Positions 10,101 through 20,702 of a stretch of 37,635 nt of DNA are shown here, one piece after another. Numbering within the stretch: position 1 is the first letter of the stretch; every line of letters begins with the position of its first letter. The stretch comes from Micractinium sp. NFX-FRZ (lineage: Eukaryota > Chlorophyta > Trebouxiophyceae > Chlorellales > Chlorellaceae), in NCBI GenBank assembly GCA_029339195.1, contig JAPTJF010000551.1, forward strand, positions 1-37,635. Direction: 5' to 3'. The position numbers and the translations under genes were made by a program. A model generated the notes under the pieces. The model ran no database searches. It worked only from the letters and a program-made list of their open reading frames with translations, and had not been told where the DNA came from.

Positions 10101-13100
10101 GAAGATGCAGGGCGTGGGTGTCCTGTGCACAACATGCAACGGTTGGTACCTGCCAAGGAGCCTGGGAATGTGCTCTGGCAGTTCCAGCTAAAAGCCACGA
10201 CCTCTCCACACCATTGTCCTGGCACGAATGTCACCCAGCTTACCCGAGTGGCGTAAACTGCACAATCCTGTTTGCGCCCCAGTCGGCAACAAACAGCGTG
10301 CCATCCGTGCTGTCGACTGCAAGGCCCCATGGCACAAACATCTGGCCTTGCCCGGCGGGGAAGCCGCCGATGCGAGCCAGGGGCACACCGGTGGGGCTGT
10401 ACTTTATGACCGCCTCCAGCGTATCGTCGGATACATACACAAAACCTGCAGGCGTGAAGAGCACGCGGGATGATGGGTCAGTCAGGTGGCATGCAGGGGC
10501 TAGTACTGCCGAGCAGGGCCTAGACTGCTGTTGACTGAACACCCTCCACGTGCAAGGCGACCGCCTGCCTGAGTGAGTGCAGTCACCTGCCGTCCTCCAC
10601 ACACTATTGAGCTCACCGCTGCAGTCCCCGGGCACACCCCTTCATGCATATACCCATTCAGGTACGGTGGTTGACCTTAAACAGGCTCAGAAACGACTAA
10701 TTAGCTGGTCAGCTCACCGCTGCGGTCCACGGCCACACCTAGAGGGTAGTCGAGCCTGACACTGGGGCCGCCTGTGGTGCCCCAGGTGGCAAGGTAGGCA
10801 CCACCTGTGGAAAACACTTGCACTCTGCGAAGCAGGGGGCACATGGATGAACCGCTCAACAAGAGTGGCACTCATTCCTGGGGTTTGTGGCACAGCGCCG
10901 GAGGGAGCAGCGCAGCGGCCCGGGGGGCAGTTGCCTTGGCAATTTAGCACGTGCAGTAGACGTTGCTGTCAGCACATAGCACTTGGCTGCGCTGAGCTGG
11001 CAAGCGGATGCAACAAGCGTAGGGAGGCCGGGTGGCACCTGGGTGGGTCGGTGTCGAGGGCAAACAGGCGCGCCCCGCTCACAGCCAGCTCTCCCAGCTC
11101 GTTGAACTGCGAGCATACACGGCAGCGTGGGCAAGGAGGTGTAGAGCGCACATTTGTGATGGGATGAAAGGCAGAGAGGAGCGCAACGCTTGTCCCGGCC
11201 TCCATCCATGCAAAATTGCCAATGCCCCGCTGTGCGCTGCCCAAGAGGTCACTTGACCCACCTGGCCAACCCTGGTTCCTGATGAGCCCCAGGAAGTGAC
11301 AAATGCCCCAGTGGCCGCGTTCATTTTGGTGATTCTGCGGAGGAGGCGGCCGCGCAGTGCAGGCTGTCAAGCGGTGCTACATGGCCGGCGTTGGGCAGCT
11401 TCACACCATCAGATCCTGGATGTGAGCACGCTGATGGGTACACCCTTCAATGGTGGCGCTGAGAGCATCACCTGTTCCTGCTTGCATCAGCCACGTAAAG
11501 GGCACCTAGGTTGTCGAGTGCAACTCCTGCAGGTGCGTTAAATTGCCCATCTCCGTTGCCCTCACTGCCATATGAAGCTACCTGCAAGGCCCATGCCAGC
11601 TCAGCAGACGAGGGTCAAGCAAAGGAGCTGTGCAATGCCATGTCAAGTTGCACAGGCTGCAAAGATGCCGTCGGCCGCATGCGCAGTTCCTCATGCCGCC
11701 GTCCCACCCCTGCTGGCACCACCCTCGGCGGTCTGCCCCAACCCCTGGCCGCACCAGGGAGTATGTGCTGCCATCGAACACTGCAATCCGGCTGTTCCAA
11801 GTGTCGGCCACTGCACGTGGTTGTGGGAGCAGGAGCGAAGGGCGTGATGCATGTGGCGTAGGGACGCACCAAGGGAGGGATTGCTGGTTGTGAGGAGCGG
11901 CACAACCGCCAGTTCAGCAGCAGCCCAAGCCTGCACCTTAACGTGGAGTTATAGCCTCCACGCCATTCCTGCCTTGAGCATCGTGGCATAGCATGCACAG
12001 CATGCGAGCACATTCAGGGCTTACCATAGACGTCTCCCTCTAGGCTCACAGCTATGCTCCATGGGCGTTGAAGCACGCCCGTGCCAAATACCCCCATGAA
12101 TTGGCCGGTAGTGGAGTCGTATCGTGCGATACTGCAGCGCTAGCGAGGAAGTAACGCTTGTGAAGGATGTTGCACGGTACCCGCAGCCACAAGAGAGGCG
12201 GGGCATGGCACATAAGTGCCTCAACATTGGGCGAGGAGGGGTTGAGGTGCCGGGGGCAGGGGCAGGGCGTACTCCTAGCATGGCAACCGAGTGCGCCCTT
12301 AAGAGCGCTGTCAACAGCAGGCCGGCCTAGGCAGCGGCAGGCAGGCTGCTCCCGCACGCCCGGCCCTCAAGCCACGCATGCCCACTGTGACAATTCCTCA
12401 GCTTAGCCAAGCGTGCAAACCCTTGACCAGGCCAAACCACAATGATGCTCAGCACATGTGATCCTAGCGTGCCCACCGTGACTGGTTGTTATCAACTGCG
12501 AATAGCATTTGACTATCCGCATCCAGCGCCAGCCCTGTGGGGCGCCTCAGGCTGCCAGTTGAGCTGCCGGCCAGAGAGCCCCACTGCCTTACAAACTGCA
12601 ACAGGGGTGCCCGATTTGTAGAGGCCAGGCATGGAAAGGAAAAACCTTGATTTGTAGGGAGGAGGGAACACATTGCATCTGGTGGGAGGAAGAGGCGGGC
12701 AGAACAGCAGAGCCGCTTCCGATAAAGGAGCCATCATGACTGCACTTTGCATGCAGCAGGGCGTTGCGCAAGGGAGAGCAAGGTGGCAACCATGCAAGCC
12801 TGGCATAGCTAGTGGGCCTTGCCTTGTAGCCGACCGGAAGGCCCGGGGGTGTGGGCGGGGGCGGTGGAGAGGGGGCAGCGGATCTGCGGGGCATGGGTGT
12901 GGCACGGCAGATTGTTGATGGAGCGCAAGTGCTGACTAGCATGTCAACGCATGTGCCGGCGAAGCACGCTTGAACATGCGTCGTCCTTCTGCAAGCAATG
13001 TCATCTGGCAGCCGTGGAAGCATGCCATGGCCTTGGCACGCAGGTTGCCCGCCCACAAGCTGGCACCCGTGTTTGCCATGTCAGCACCGCTCACGGCAGG

Positions 13101-16100
13101 GGTGCAAACACCGAAACACGGTCCTCTCCCGCCATCAGCACGGAGCCATCTGTGGTGGTCAACGTGGCTACAACGCCCCCAATCAGGCCACCCTTCGAGT
13201 CCTCTCCTCCTATTTCAGCCAGTACAGTGAGGCTAGGCCCGGGGCTGCACTTGGTGACAGTTCCGTATCCATTGTCTGCAGAATGGCCGGTGACGGAAGG
13301 GGTGGGAGTCTCGCATTATGTGGTGGTTACGCAACGAGATGCCGGTGGCACTGCGAGCTGGTGTTGCACTGGTAAGCAATCAGTGCCTGCGCATTGCGGG
13401 GAACCAACACACCCGAGGCATGCGGGTGAGCCCACTACCCGCCGGCCTCCCTCCAGAGCGGCACCCACCGCCTCACCAACAATGTACACGTTGCCTGCCG
13501 CATCCAACGATACGTCAAAGAAGCCGGAGCTGCCAAACCTGCGGCCCCATGCGTCTTGCCCCTCCCAGGTGGTCAAGACGGAGGAGTTGAGGGAGGAAAG
13601 TAGCTGTACTCTTCTGTTCCACAGGTCTATGGCGTACACAATCCCGCGCTCGGAGTCCACGGCAATACCGCGCGGGCTATCAAACTGCGGGGTTGGGAAG
13701 GTAGGGGCGGCGGCAGCGATAGTTGCTGAGCCAGGTCGGCCGTGTGCGCCAGTCTTGAACAACAACACACCAAGCCCACGCACATGCCCCGTCACCTGCC
13801 CTGGGGCCTTGCCCTTAGGTCCCCACTTCTCCAGCAGCGCCCCTGTTTTGCTCAACTTCACAACGCTGCAGAGGAAAAAGGCATTCCGATGAAGGCTTAG
13901 AGGCTTGGGGGGTAGTGCGTGAGCTTGCTTGCACGCGGGGCAGAGCGAGCGGTCTGCATTTTTGCCCCCCAAGCCCCAAGCCCGGCAAGTCAGATGCCCT
14001 AACACTCTCCTACCTGTGCATGTTTTCGTCGGTGATGAACATACTACCATCATCGGACACAGCCACGTCCACAGGGAATAAGAATCTGTGATCACCCGCT
14101 GCTGTGGCAGAATTGTAAGAGGCAATCTGCAGGGAGAAGTGAGCAACAAGTGTGGCCCACAAGGGAAAGTTGGGCCTGCACTTCTCTGCAAGAACAAAGC
14201 CCCATCTTACCCTCGCTCTCCCTTCCACAATGACACTACTCTGGCTGTGCTGCAGAAAAGCAAGTTATTATGTGCACCAGGCTGTTGCAGACGTGCCACC
14301 TGCACACTGGCCCGCTGCCCATGCCCCACCGCACCAGGTCATATGTCTGGCCACTAAACTTAACCACTCGCGAGTTCCAGGTATCGGCGACTGCGGGGGC
14401 CATAGCACGTGGGTTAGGGTGATGTGAAACCGGGTGGAAAGGCACCAGCGGGCAAGTAGCCACAAGCAACTGCACCCGCAGCATCCGGGCGACATGCCCA
14501 TTGCGCCCGCAGTGCATGTTGCACCTTGAACGCACCATACACATCCCCCTGCGCATCGGTTGTCATCCCCCAGGGCCGGAAGAGCTCGCGGCTGCCCCAG
14601 GCGCCGAGGAAAGCGCCAGTGCTTGGGTGAAAGCGAGCCACCCGGTTGTTGTCGCGCTCTACTACTAAAATTGTGCCATCAACAGCCTGCGCCAAGCCTG
14701 TGGGGTAGTTGAGGGCGCCGGCGCCGGAACCCAGGGACCCAAATTGGCGGGCATACTGCGGTTGGTAAACAAGGAAGAAGAGTAGGAAGCTGTTGACACA
14801 ATGTGAAGCGCAAGAATGCGCCTTACAGGGCCCAACGGGCAAGTGGGTGGGCAGCCTTCTGCGTAGCACGCTCCTACGATGGAGAAGAAGAAGGAGAAGA
14901 AGGAGGAGAAGAAGAAGAATGCGCCCTTGGGCGTGGGTTGAGGAAACCAGCAGAGGTGTGGACCCCCATGTTGAGGCCCCCCTCCGCTGGCTGCCAGTCC
15001 CACGGTGGTTTTTTGGATCTCAGCGGGGGGGCGGGAAGGCCAAGCAGGCTGGCTAGCAAACTGGCAGGCCGGCAGGCAAGCAGGCAAGCACGCAAGGATG
15101 CACGCGGGATAGCTTGCCTCGTAGGATGCTGTGGGCGGCGGCGAAGGGGGCATTGGAGGCCTGCACCAGGGCAAGGGGGCGGCAAGACAGCAGCCACACA
15201 TTGGTGGAGTGAATCCTGCGGTGTGGCAGCCGGAATCCTGTGACCGATGCATAAGCTTTGAGGCCCGTAGCATTCAAGGGTCCAAGGTCATGACGTACAA
15301 GGGGCCAAGCTAGTGACAGCTTGGCCATAGATAGCTCACCTGGGTGGTGCAGGGGGCTGCAACGGCGGCGGAGGGAGGGCGGGCAGGGGTGGCGGCATAG
15401 GCGGCGGCGGGGACTGGCCCGGCACATCGCCATCCACAGAAGTGGGGAAGACCATGAGGGTGTACCTGGAGCAGGCCGGACAAGGCGATGGATGTGTGCA
15501 TGGGGGAGGGTATGGGTAGCCAAGGTGATGTGCTCTGCGCTCCATCCTGGCGGCTTCCCTCCTGGCGCACGGTCGGTTATCACGTGTTGCGCACACCGCA
15601 TCCACCTGCCTGCGCTGCATGATCACCTGCCCGCTCTGCCTGCTGATACCCTGCCCGGCCGCCTGGCTCGCCTGCTTGCATGCTGGCCCTCTCACTCACA
15701 TGAAGCAGGCCCCCCAGTCGTCGGCGCCATCCAGCCCAGTCATCTCGATGTATGCAAAGCCGTCCTGCCCCCAGTCATCCCTGCACCAGGCAAGGGGGCG
15801 GTTCCGTACATCCAAAGTCAGCTCAGCTGAACAAAGTGTGGCACCCATGCACGGCATGAACCTGCCCTACAACCATCCGCTGCACAAACACGCGGGTTGT
15901 GTACACTGTTGCCGCTTGCTGGCGCCCCGAACGCCTGTTCTGACGCGGGCACACTTCCTTTCATAACTATGGGCGATGCTCTGGCCTCTTGCCCATTCCC
16001 GGCCTGCCCAATGTTCAATTGCCCCCAGCACTCACTTGCCCCAGCTGTTCTTCACGATCCAATAGGGCACGGGTGCATCCATGTCGAAGCCCACAACCAG

Positions 16101-18754
16101 CACGGCGTGGTTGAGCTGGGCCGCCTCGTACTCTGGTGGCCCGGCTGGGTACTGGCACTCGCTGGCAGGCCACACACCCCCAGCATAGAACCGGAAAAGG
16201 TCTGTGACCAGGAGGGCTACGGCCACAGGCTGTCGCAGCACAGCCTGCAGGAGGCAGCGGCAGCAAGGCCGGGAGCTGGCGTGACGGGGGGGAGGCAACG
16301 CCAAGCAGCAGTATGTACAGCACAACCTAAGGGGCAGGCGGCAGAGGCAGCATGCCAGGGCGCTGGCGTGAAGGCGGGGTGGCAGCGTCAGGCAACGGCA
16401 TGTGCCCTGACCTGCTTGCCGCAAGGCCCGTGTTCTGCTGGGATGCTCGGTCAATCAATGGGGCACTGCTAAACCCCGCTTGCAACACGCTTCACTGCTG
16501 CGGCTGCCCTACACCTCATGCCCTCAACCTGCAACGCACCTCCCGCAGTGCCGCCGCCGACCAGGGCTTGACTTGCTTGAAGGAGATGTCGGGCAGCGTG
16601 TATTTTGCAGATGGGGGCACACTGGCCAGCCGGGTGGCAAAGCACTCGCTGGCGGCAGCGGTGTAGGGGTATCGGCTCTCGGTGGTCAGGAATCCCGTCA
16701 GGTTGGAGGGAGAGCTGGGGTTGCTGCAAGGCGGGGCAGGGCAGGGCGGGGAAAGCGAGGGGGCACGGGACAACTGTTGTTGCAGGGTGGGCAGGGGGTC
16801 AATGGATAAGGCGTATATTCACGTCGCTAGTTCTGCTGTGGCAGAGTGACCATCGGCTGCAAATGCTGCATACCAGGCTTTGCAGGGCACTAGGAGCACC
16901 GGCAGCAACATCGCCATGAAGGTCTGGCGCCCCCAGCATGCACTGCATGCAATTCCCCCGCCCTGGAGGCAACTGACGCTGTTGCATAGATGAATCCGTC
17001 CAAGAGGTAGCCGCCATCGCAGCCGCGGCTGCTGAAGCCGTTCTCTTCAGACGCGCAGTCAACCAGCTGCTGCTCAGACAGGCTGTCCCAGGCATAGAGA
17101 TTGAAAGCAAGGCAGGTGGCAGAAAGCAAAAAGGGATGTGAGGTGGAGGAGGACGCACGACACATGCAATGTAGCAGGCAGCAGTACAGCCAGGTGCCCG
17201 GAGGTACAAGGTGACAGGCGAGCCAGCCGACTGCTTCTATCAGACCTCTCCATGCTGGCCAACACAAGTGGCCCCATGCCTCATGCACCACGCCCCTCCT
17301 CACTCGATAGGGGTGGAGCTATTGGTGGTGCCGCTCAGAATGAGGAACTTGGACTCAATGGCGGCCACAGCCACAAAGCTCCAACAGGCCCCGCACTGAG
17401 GATGAGGTCGGGTGAGGGGGAGGCAAGGGCCGGAATGAGAAGAGCCAGAGAGCAGACACGGCTTCGAGTGCCGGCAGCCCCCGGCAGTGACCGGCCGCAT
17501 GCACGTCTGAGAGCAGTGTCGACCCCGGGCAGTGACCAGCGGGATGCAGCAACGGCAGTCAGCCAGTCATGAGGCCCTTGCTCCAGGAGCAACGGCAGCA
17601 AGCCTGCCGCCTCACCCCACAAGTGAGGCCAGCCGACATACCAAATCCTGGCTCGCCATTTTGCCCAACCAACCCGGCCCCACGCACCTCCCCCTGCAGT
17701 TTTGCCTCGGTGACCTTCCCCGCCTCGCGCCAGTCCCACCGCCTGCGGTTGACCACTTGTGGAAAGTCCCAGGTGGGCTTCAGGAGCGTGGGCTTGATGA
17801 AGCCGGTTGACACGCCGCCAGAGGGCTTGTCCAGGTTGCCATTGAAGCGAGACCAGTTGGGATTATTGACGTCTTGCAGCGAGCGGGCGATGCGCTGCAG
17901 GAAAGGCAGAGCAAAATGGAGGGCGCGGGGCAGCATTGGTAGGCGGGTGCCGGCAGCAGAAAGGGGAGGATGGGCGCGTGCGCAGGCAAGGGCAAGTGGG
18001 CACGAGGAGGCTGCCTGCTAGTGAGAGCAAGGCACGGTGCAGCGCTGCGGGTGGGCCTGCCTGTCTACACCCGCAGCTCGACCAGGCAGCACACCTCAAC
18101 GTTTGCTGAGAAGTAGCGCTTGGCCACGCTTTCCTGCGGGGGCCAACAGTGAAGGGCGGCTTGAGTGCAGGCTCATGTGCGCCGAGCAAACCATAGTAGG
18201 CGCGCACACAAGGCACTGTTTAAAGTGCCCACCTGGGGTCCTGGCTTGTACCGCTTCCTGTACTTGCTCTTCCACAAGCTCCAAAACCTGTTCAACAGGT
18301 CGTTTGGCACATCGAAGAAGGCCGGCTGTGCCCCGCCGCCAATGCCGGCGACGCTCGCCCCGCCGCTGTCAGCGGTCGGCAGGATGAGCGCCAGGGCGGA
18401 CAGCGCTTGCGCCTTGGAATCAAACTGTGCAAAAGGGTCCAGCACAGGCTCTCCCGAGTATGCCGCAGGTGCAGACGTTTGCGTGGTGAGCGCCGCTGCA
18501 GCGACAAGGGGCGCACCTTCGGCCGGGCGGGCGCCCGCCAGCAGCGCAACTACCGCTGACACCAGCAATCCCAGTGCAAGCACCGCCGGCGGCCTGCAGA
18601 ACGGCACATTGAAGCGCAGACGAATTCAGGAATAAGCTGGCCTGGCGGCAAGGTGCGGCCGGTTCTGCCTCCAGGCGACGGGCGCCGGGCGGGTAGCGGC
18701 AGGCGGTGAATGTGCATAGAGCCTCTGCCGGCCTTGCCTGCGCCTGAATGCCAT
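4501..18754 (-). CDS. Secreted papain-like cysteine protease fused to four NHL propellers and a PPC-like domain
   Basis: About 42 exons can be joined in one open frame of 1931 residues. Order: signal peptide (1-32), prosegment, C1A papain domain (catalytic Cys212, His381, Asn401, oxyanion Gln206) with Pro-rich linkers to 488, NHL propeller A (489-779), linker, propeller B (to about 1084), linker and PPC-like beta-sandwich (to about 1263), propeller C (to about 1543), linker, propeller D (to about 1872), SPP/PPP-rich tail. Each propeller has six blades with motifs such as YVADTWNSRVVKF. Papain hydrolyses peptide bonds; NHL propellers usually bind proteins or glycans, so they may tether the enzyme to a substrate or the cell wall (inference). 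The signal peptide points to secretion or the vacuole. Uncertain points: whether this is one gene or two (division near 13091/12894), the junction near 7069-6748, and the tiny last exon. Exon coordinates are in the block entries below. Confidence 0.6.
7287..8770 (-). other. NHL propeller C (six blades)
   Basis: Exons (minus): 8770-8552, 8282-7974, 7760-7620 and 7459-7287. Blade cores include AGMVLGPGGDLFVSDPW, GNILVADTNNARVKLFTPAG, SQPRGVAVDGNTGDMFVSDT, EPRGVAVDAAGSLLIADAGN, SRVQKFDSGGNFVAAWGSG, GTLVVADTGNDRLVKM and GLVFVLEAGNARIQALGPYA. Here six blades occupy four long exons, against six and eight exons in A and B. This propeller has therefore lost introns, or derives from an intron-poorer ancestor. 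Confidence 0.8.
9011..10086 (-). other. Pro-rich linker 3, PPC-like beta-sandwich, second Pro-rich segment
   Basis: Exons (minus): 10086-9966, 9742-9672, 9514-9380 and 9218-9011. A PPPPPPPAAPAPP stretch leads into a domain of about 145 residues. It contains RDRSLVFKWTADATVAGTLT, then SGDPVVSVF, a Cys-bearing loop VCVGGADDGCG, and SSAFRLPLRVTAGVTYFFAV. This order (beta-strands ending in an aromatic-rich AGVTYFFAVGA strand) matches the pre-peptidase C-terminal (PPC) domain, found in many secreted bacterial proteases, where it aids secretion or substrate contact. The fold assignment rests on pattern only. A short PPPSLSPPPALAPLYK-type linker closes the block before propeller C. Confidence 0.6.
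10244..12894 (-). other. Pro-rich linker 2 and NHL propeller B (six blades)
   Basis: Exons (minus): linker 12883-12823; then 12595-12477, 12131-12025, 11810-11743, 11581-11472, 11334-11262, 11106-11039, 10824-10718 and 10445-10244. The linker reads SAAPSPPPPPTPPGLPVGYK and is followed by a GC donor (AAG|GCAAGG). Blade cores include FVRQWGSLAGSSTGSLRRPT, VYVADTWNSRIAVFDG, GVALDNLGALYVADASRNRI, NAATGAFVTSWGSSGTRVGQ and GTLFVADWGANRIVQF. Junctions and phases match propeller A through the first four blades. An ATG at 12894-12892 (MPRRSAAP) is in frame with the linker, so a separate gene could start here. The donor after 11743 is the least certain of this block. Confidence 0.75.
13091..14755 (-). 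other. NHL propeller A (six blades)
   Basis: Exons (minus): 14755-14536, 14390-14308, 14126-14014, 13865-13796, 13684-13477 and 13275-13095. Blade cores include YARQFGSLGSGAGALNYPTG, DNNRVARFHPSTG, VYVADTWNSRVVKF, FPVDVAVSDDGSMFITDENM, FDSPRGIAVDSERGIVYAID, NVYIVGDNGYGTVTKC and GSVLMAGEDRVSVFAP. The last exon either splices at 13095 (CTGCC|GTGAGC) into the next linker exon or reads through to TGA at 13093-13091. Reading through would end a 780-residue protease carrying a single propeller. Confidence 0.8.
14881..15000 (+). repeat. GAA-tract dispersed repeat, copy 2
   Basis: A GAA/GGA-rich tract of about 40 bases is followed by GCGCCCTTGGGCGTGGGTTG, then AGGAAACCAGCAGAGGTGTG and a segment ending in CCGCTGGCTGCCAGT. 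It lies in the intron between linker 1 and propeller A of the large protease gene, in antisense orientation to that gene. It is the longest and clearest copy. Confidence 0.8.
15118..18754 (-). other. Protease block: signal peptide, prosegment, C1A domain, Pro-rich linker 1
   Basis: Exons (minus): 18754-18738, 18593-18233, 18133-18095, 17894-17688, 17395-17304, 17082-16978, 16723-16540, 16244-16036, 15780-15700, 15465-15340, 15160-15118. The start is MAFRRR spliced to PPAVLALGLLVSAVVALLAG, a textbook signal peptide; the first intron has a GC donor (CAG|GCAAGG). A GTG-initiated reading at 18607 was not used, since a TGA lies just upstream in frame. The prosegment shows ERFNIN-like spacing (ESVAKRYFSANVERI). 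The mature enzyme has RRWDWREAGKVTEAKLQGE joined to CGACWSF, then LSEQQLVDC, SRGCDGGYLLDGF, LNHAVLVVGF and YWIVKNSWGK, all canonical papain motifs. A run rich in PPPP ends in SYE, beside the first NHL blade. Confidence 0.85.
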
Positions 18755-19305
18755 TGTAGAGTGGGGCAGAGGGCGCAGGGGATTGCCCCGGCCCCCTAGG
18801 CCCCTGGCTGAGCCCGAGCGGAGGCTATGCGCGGTCTGCTGTGTGGCAGTGGAGGCAAGCAGCGCACCGGGGGCACTGTGACATGCCCTGGGGGATAGAA
18901 CCGCCAATTGCAGCCCGACAGCAGCCGCTAACAGCGCGAGCAATAAGCAGGACAACCGAGGGCTTTAAACACGCCTTCTATCGATACTAGGCTGGTGCTG
19001 ATTTTTTTGATACACGTATACCGTTCTTGAAATCACAGGTGCGCAGTGCGAGATGTTCCCAGCAGTAGCGCTGCTGGGTGAGGTGGCGCGCCATGGTGGC
19101 GGCGCAGCAGGTGAGCCAGCATGTTTGCCAGCCAGCCAGCCAGCCAGCCAGCAGGTGAGCCAGCACTTGGGTTGCATGGAAGGTTGTGTGAAACTTGTCC
19201 GTTGCCAGAGCACCCCTCAGGTTCAGTCAATTCAGGGCACAGCAGGGTTGTCAAGTCGATGCAAGGTCATTTCCTCACACCTACCTTGCCACTGTCGCCC
19301 CCGCA
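18755..19305. other. Upstream region between the protease gene and the inverted pseudogene
   Basis: This stretch should hold the promoter and 5' UTR of the minus-strand protease. No clear TATA element or conserved motif was recognised. A CCAG-type tandem repeat (GCCAGCCAGCCAGCCAGCCA) lies near 19128-19153. A reading frame at 18955-18626 (minus) begins with TTG, not ATG, and is not supported as a gene. Confidence 0.5.
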
Positions 19306-20072
19306 GGTCCTCATGCCCTGGCGCCGTGGGGCGGCCAAGACTCCTCCCTGCTCGTCCTCCCGATAGGACCGATAGGGTTGCATTTGACCGGCAGGGTGGC
19401 ACAGTGCTCATACCTAACTTCATTGGCCTAGTACCGGTGACAAGCTGGGCTCAGGTGGTGCACAAGCTGCCTGCATCCGGATCGGACGTGTGGTGGATAC
19501 CCTCCGTGCCGCGACAGTTGCCGCTAACGCCACGGTCTTCACAATAGAGCCTGATTATGATGGCCCAGTGTGCGTCCCCACATGTGCGTTGAAAGCAATG
19601 TGTGGTGGCGGTGTGTGTGTGTGTGTGGTGTAGTGTGGGGTGGGGCGCAGGCGAGCAGGGCGGGGCCGGTGCGGCAACCATCCAACGTGCCCATCGTGCA
19701 GCCTGGCACTGCTTGGCATCTGTACCATCCTGTCCCTCTTCTCGCCAACGTCCTCTCAGCCCCACCCTCACTTGCCCCACCAGATTGCCACCATCAAGGC
19801 CGCCTTCCCCAAGAAGACCCTCACAAGCGCCGCCCCCGCCAACTCCACGTCGACCCGCGCCCAGCCGCCCACAGAGCGCAGGGTGCGATGCCAGGCGGGG
19901 GCTGTACATGCCTGCCCGAGTTGGCTGTCTGCACCGCATCAGACTGCAAAGCCTTGCTTGCCTGCCTTTGTGCCTGCCTGTGTGCTAGCACTGCCTGGCA
20001 CGCATGCGCGCCATCCTCCCAAAACGGTGCACACATGCCCTCTGCCCGCTTGTGTCGCTGCAGGCGTTGTGA
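19306..20072 (+). pseudogene. Inverted, decayed copy of the 3' end of the NHL-protease gene
   Basis: Three successive exons and both introns of the minus-strand protease gene's 3' end are recognisable here on the plus strand. The copy of the last propeller D exon begins after CCCCCGCAG at 19305. It retains LAPWGGQDSSLLVLPIG, compared with LATWGGEGSSLFVFPMG in the intact exon, but an in-frame TAG and small indels break it. The Pro-rich tail copy follows at 19784-19885 (PPSRPPSPRRPSQAPPPP), with a one-base shift near its end. The last mini-exon (GCG TTG TGA, 20064-20072) follows a TGTGTCGCTGCAG acceptor matching the parent's CGTGTCGCTGCAG. Since introns are kept, the copy arose by DNA duplication and inversion, not from mRNA. 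A TGTAA lies at 20120-20124. Confidence 0.75.
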
Positions 20073-20123
20073 TGCGTGCAGTGACGTCACGCTTTCAAGG
20101 CCATACCCTTCTTGGCAGCTGTA

Positions 20124-20525
20124 ATGCAGTCTTTTACTGTCGGTGAGGGCTTTGGTGCCGCCGCTGCCGCCACTGCCGTGCCCGGGTGGGCACAGGGTTC
20201 TGAGTGGTTGTCAAGCTGTTGGTCCGCCGGGCAGACCCAATTCTTGGCCGACCGGGCCAGGGGAGGGCTGCTGTATGGGGCCCTGCAGCAAACTCCGTGG
20301 TTGAACCACTCAGTTAACACACGTCGCAGGGCCCTCGGAGCCGTCGCGGTAGACTTCATAAACTTCAAGCAGTGCATGCCATATGCCCAAATGCGGTCCC
20401 TCCTCTTCAATTTTCTTCGAGCACCAGCTGAGCCGAGGTACAAGTACCGCAGCTGCTCGCTGGCCTGCCACGAAACGTGCCAGCATCGCCGCAAGCGCAC
20501 ACCAAGTCCGTCCAGACGCTTGTGA
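20124..20525 (+). CDS. Unsupported hypothetical ORF, 133 residues
   Basis: An ATG-initiated frame (MQSFTVGEGFGAAAAATAVP...) with no recognised domain lies between the pseudogene and the MRL1-like gene. Its composition is slightly less GC-driven than the noise frames around it. It could be a small gene, an upstream exon or chance. The opposite strand (20914-20087) is open as well, which is common in DNA this GC-rich, so the coding claim is weak. Confidence 0.15.
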   Translation: MQSFTVGEGFGAAAAATAVPGWAQGSEWLSSCWSAGQTQFLADRARGGLLYGALQQTPWLNHSVNTRRRALGAVAVDFINFKQCMPYAQMRSLLFNFLRAPAEPRYKYRSCSLACHETCQHRRKRTPSPSRRL

Positions 20526-20702
20526 CGGGACGTGGGCGGCCCTGGCGCGTCCCCACTCCTCCTTATCGCTCGGCCCGCACGCCGAGGCTTGTAGCAAGCG
20601 CATTGCTGTCCAAAGCACCTGCAGTCTCTACCCGAAAGTCTGAAACGACGCCACACGCCGCCAGCCGTAGCGGCCCAACAGTGGTGGTGCTCGGGAGCAG
20701 GA

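Noticed and set aside
14665..15273. Long minus-strand frame with CLPACLPAC repeats
   Set aside because: It is linker 1, an intron with the dispersed repeat, and the first propeller exon read through; only its two ends are coding.
18173..18607. Protease start at 18607
   Set aside because: The first codon is GTG with an in-frame TGA just upstream, and CTGCAG at 18599-18594 is a good acceptor leading to a separate first exon.
18626..18955. Signal-peptide-like frame on the minus strand upstream of the protease
   Set aside because: It begins with TTG, has no ATG at its start, and the spliced MAFRRR exon gives a better protease N-terminus.
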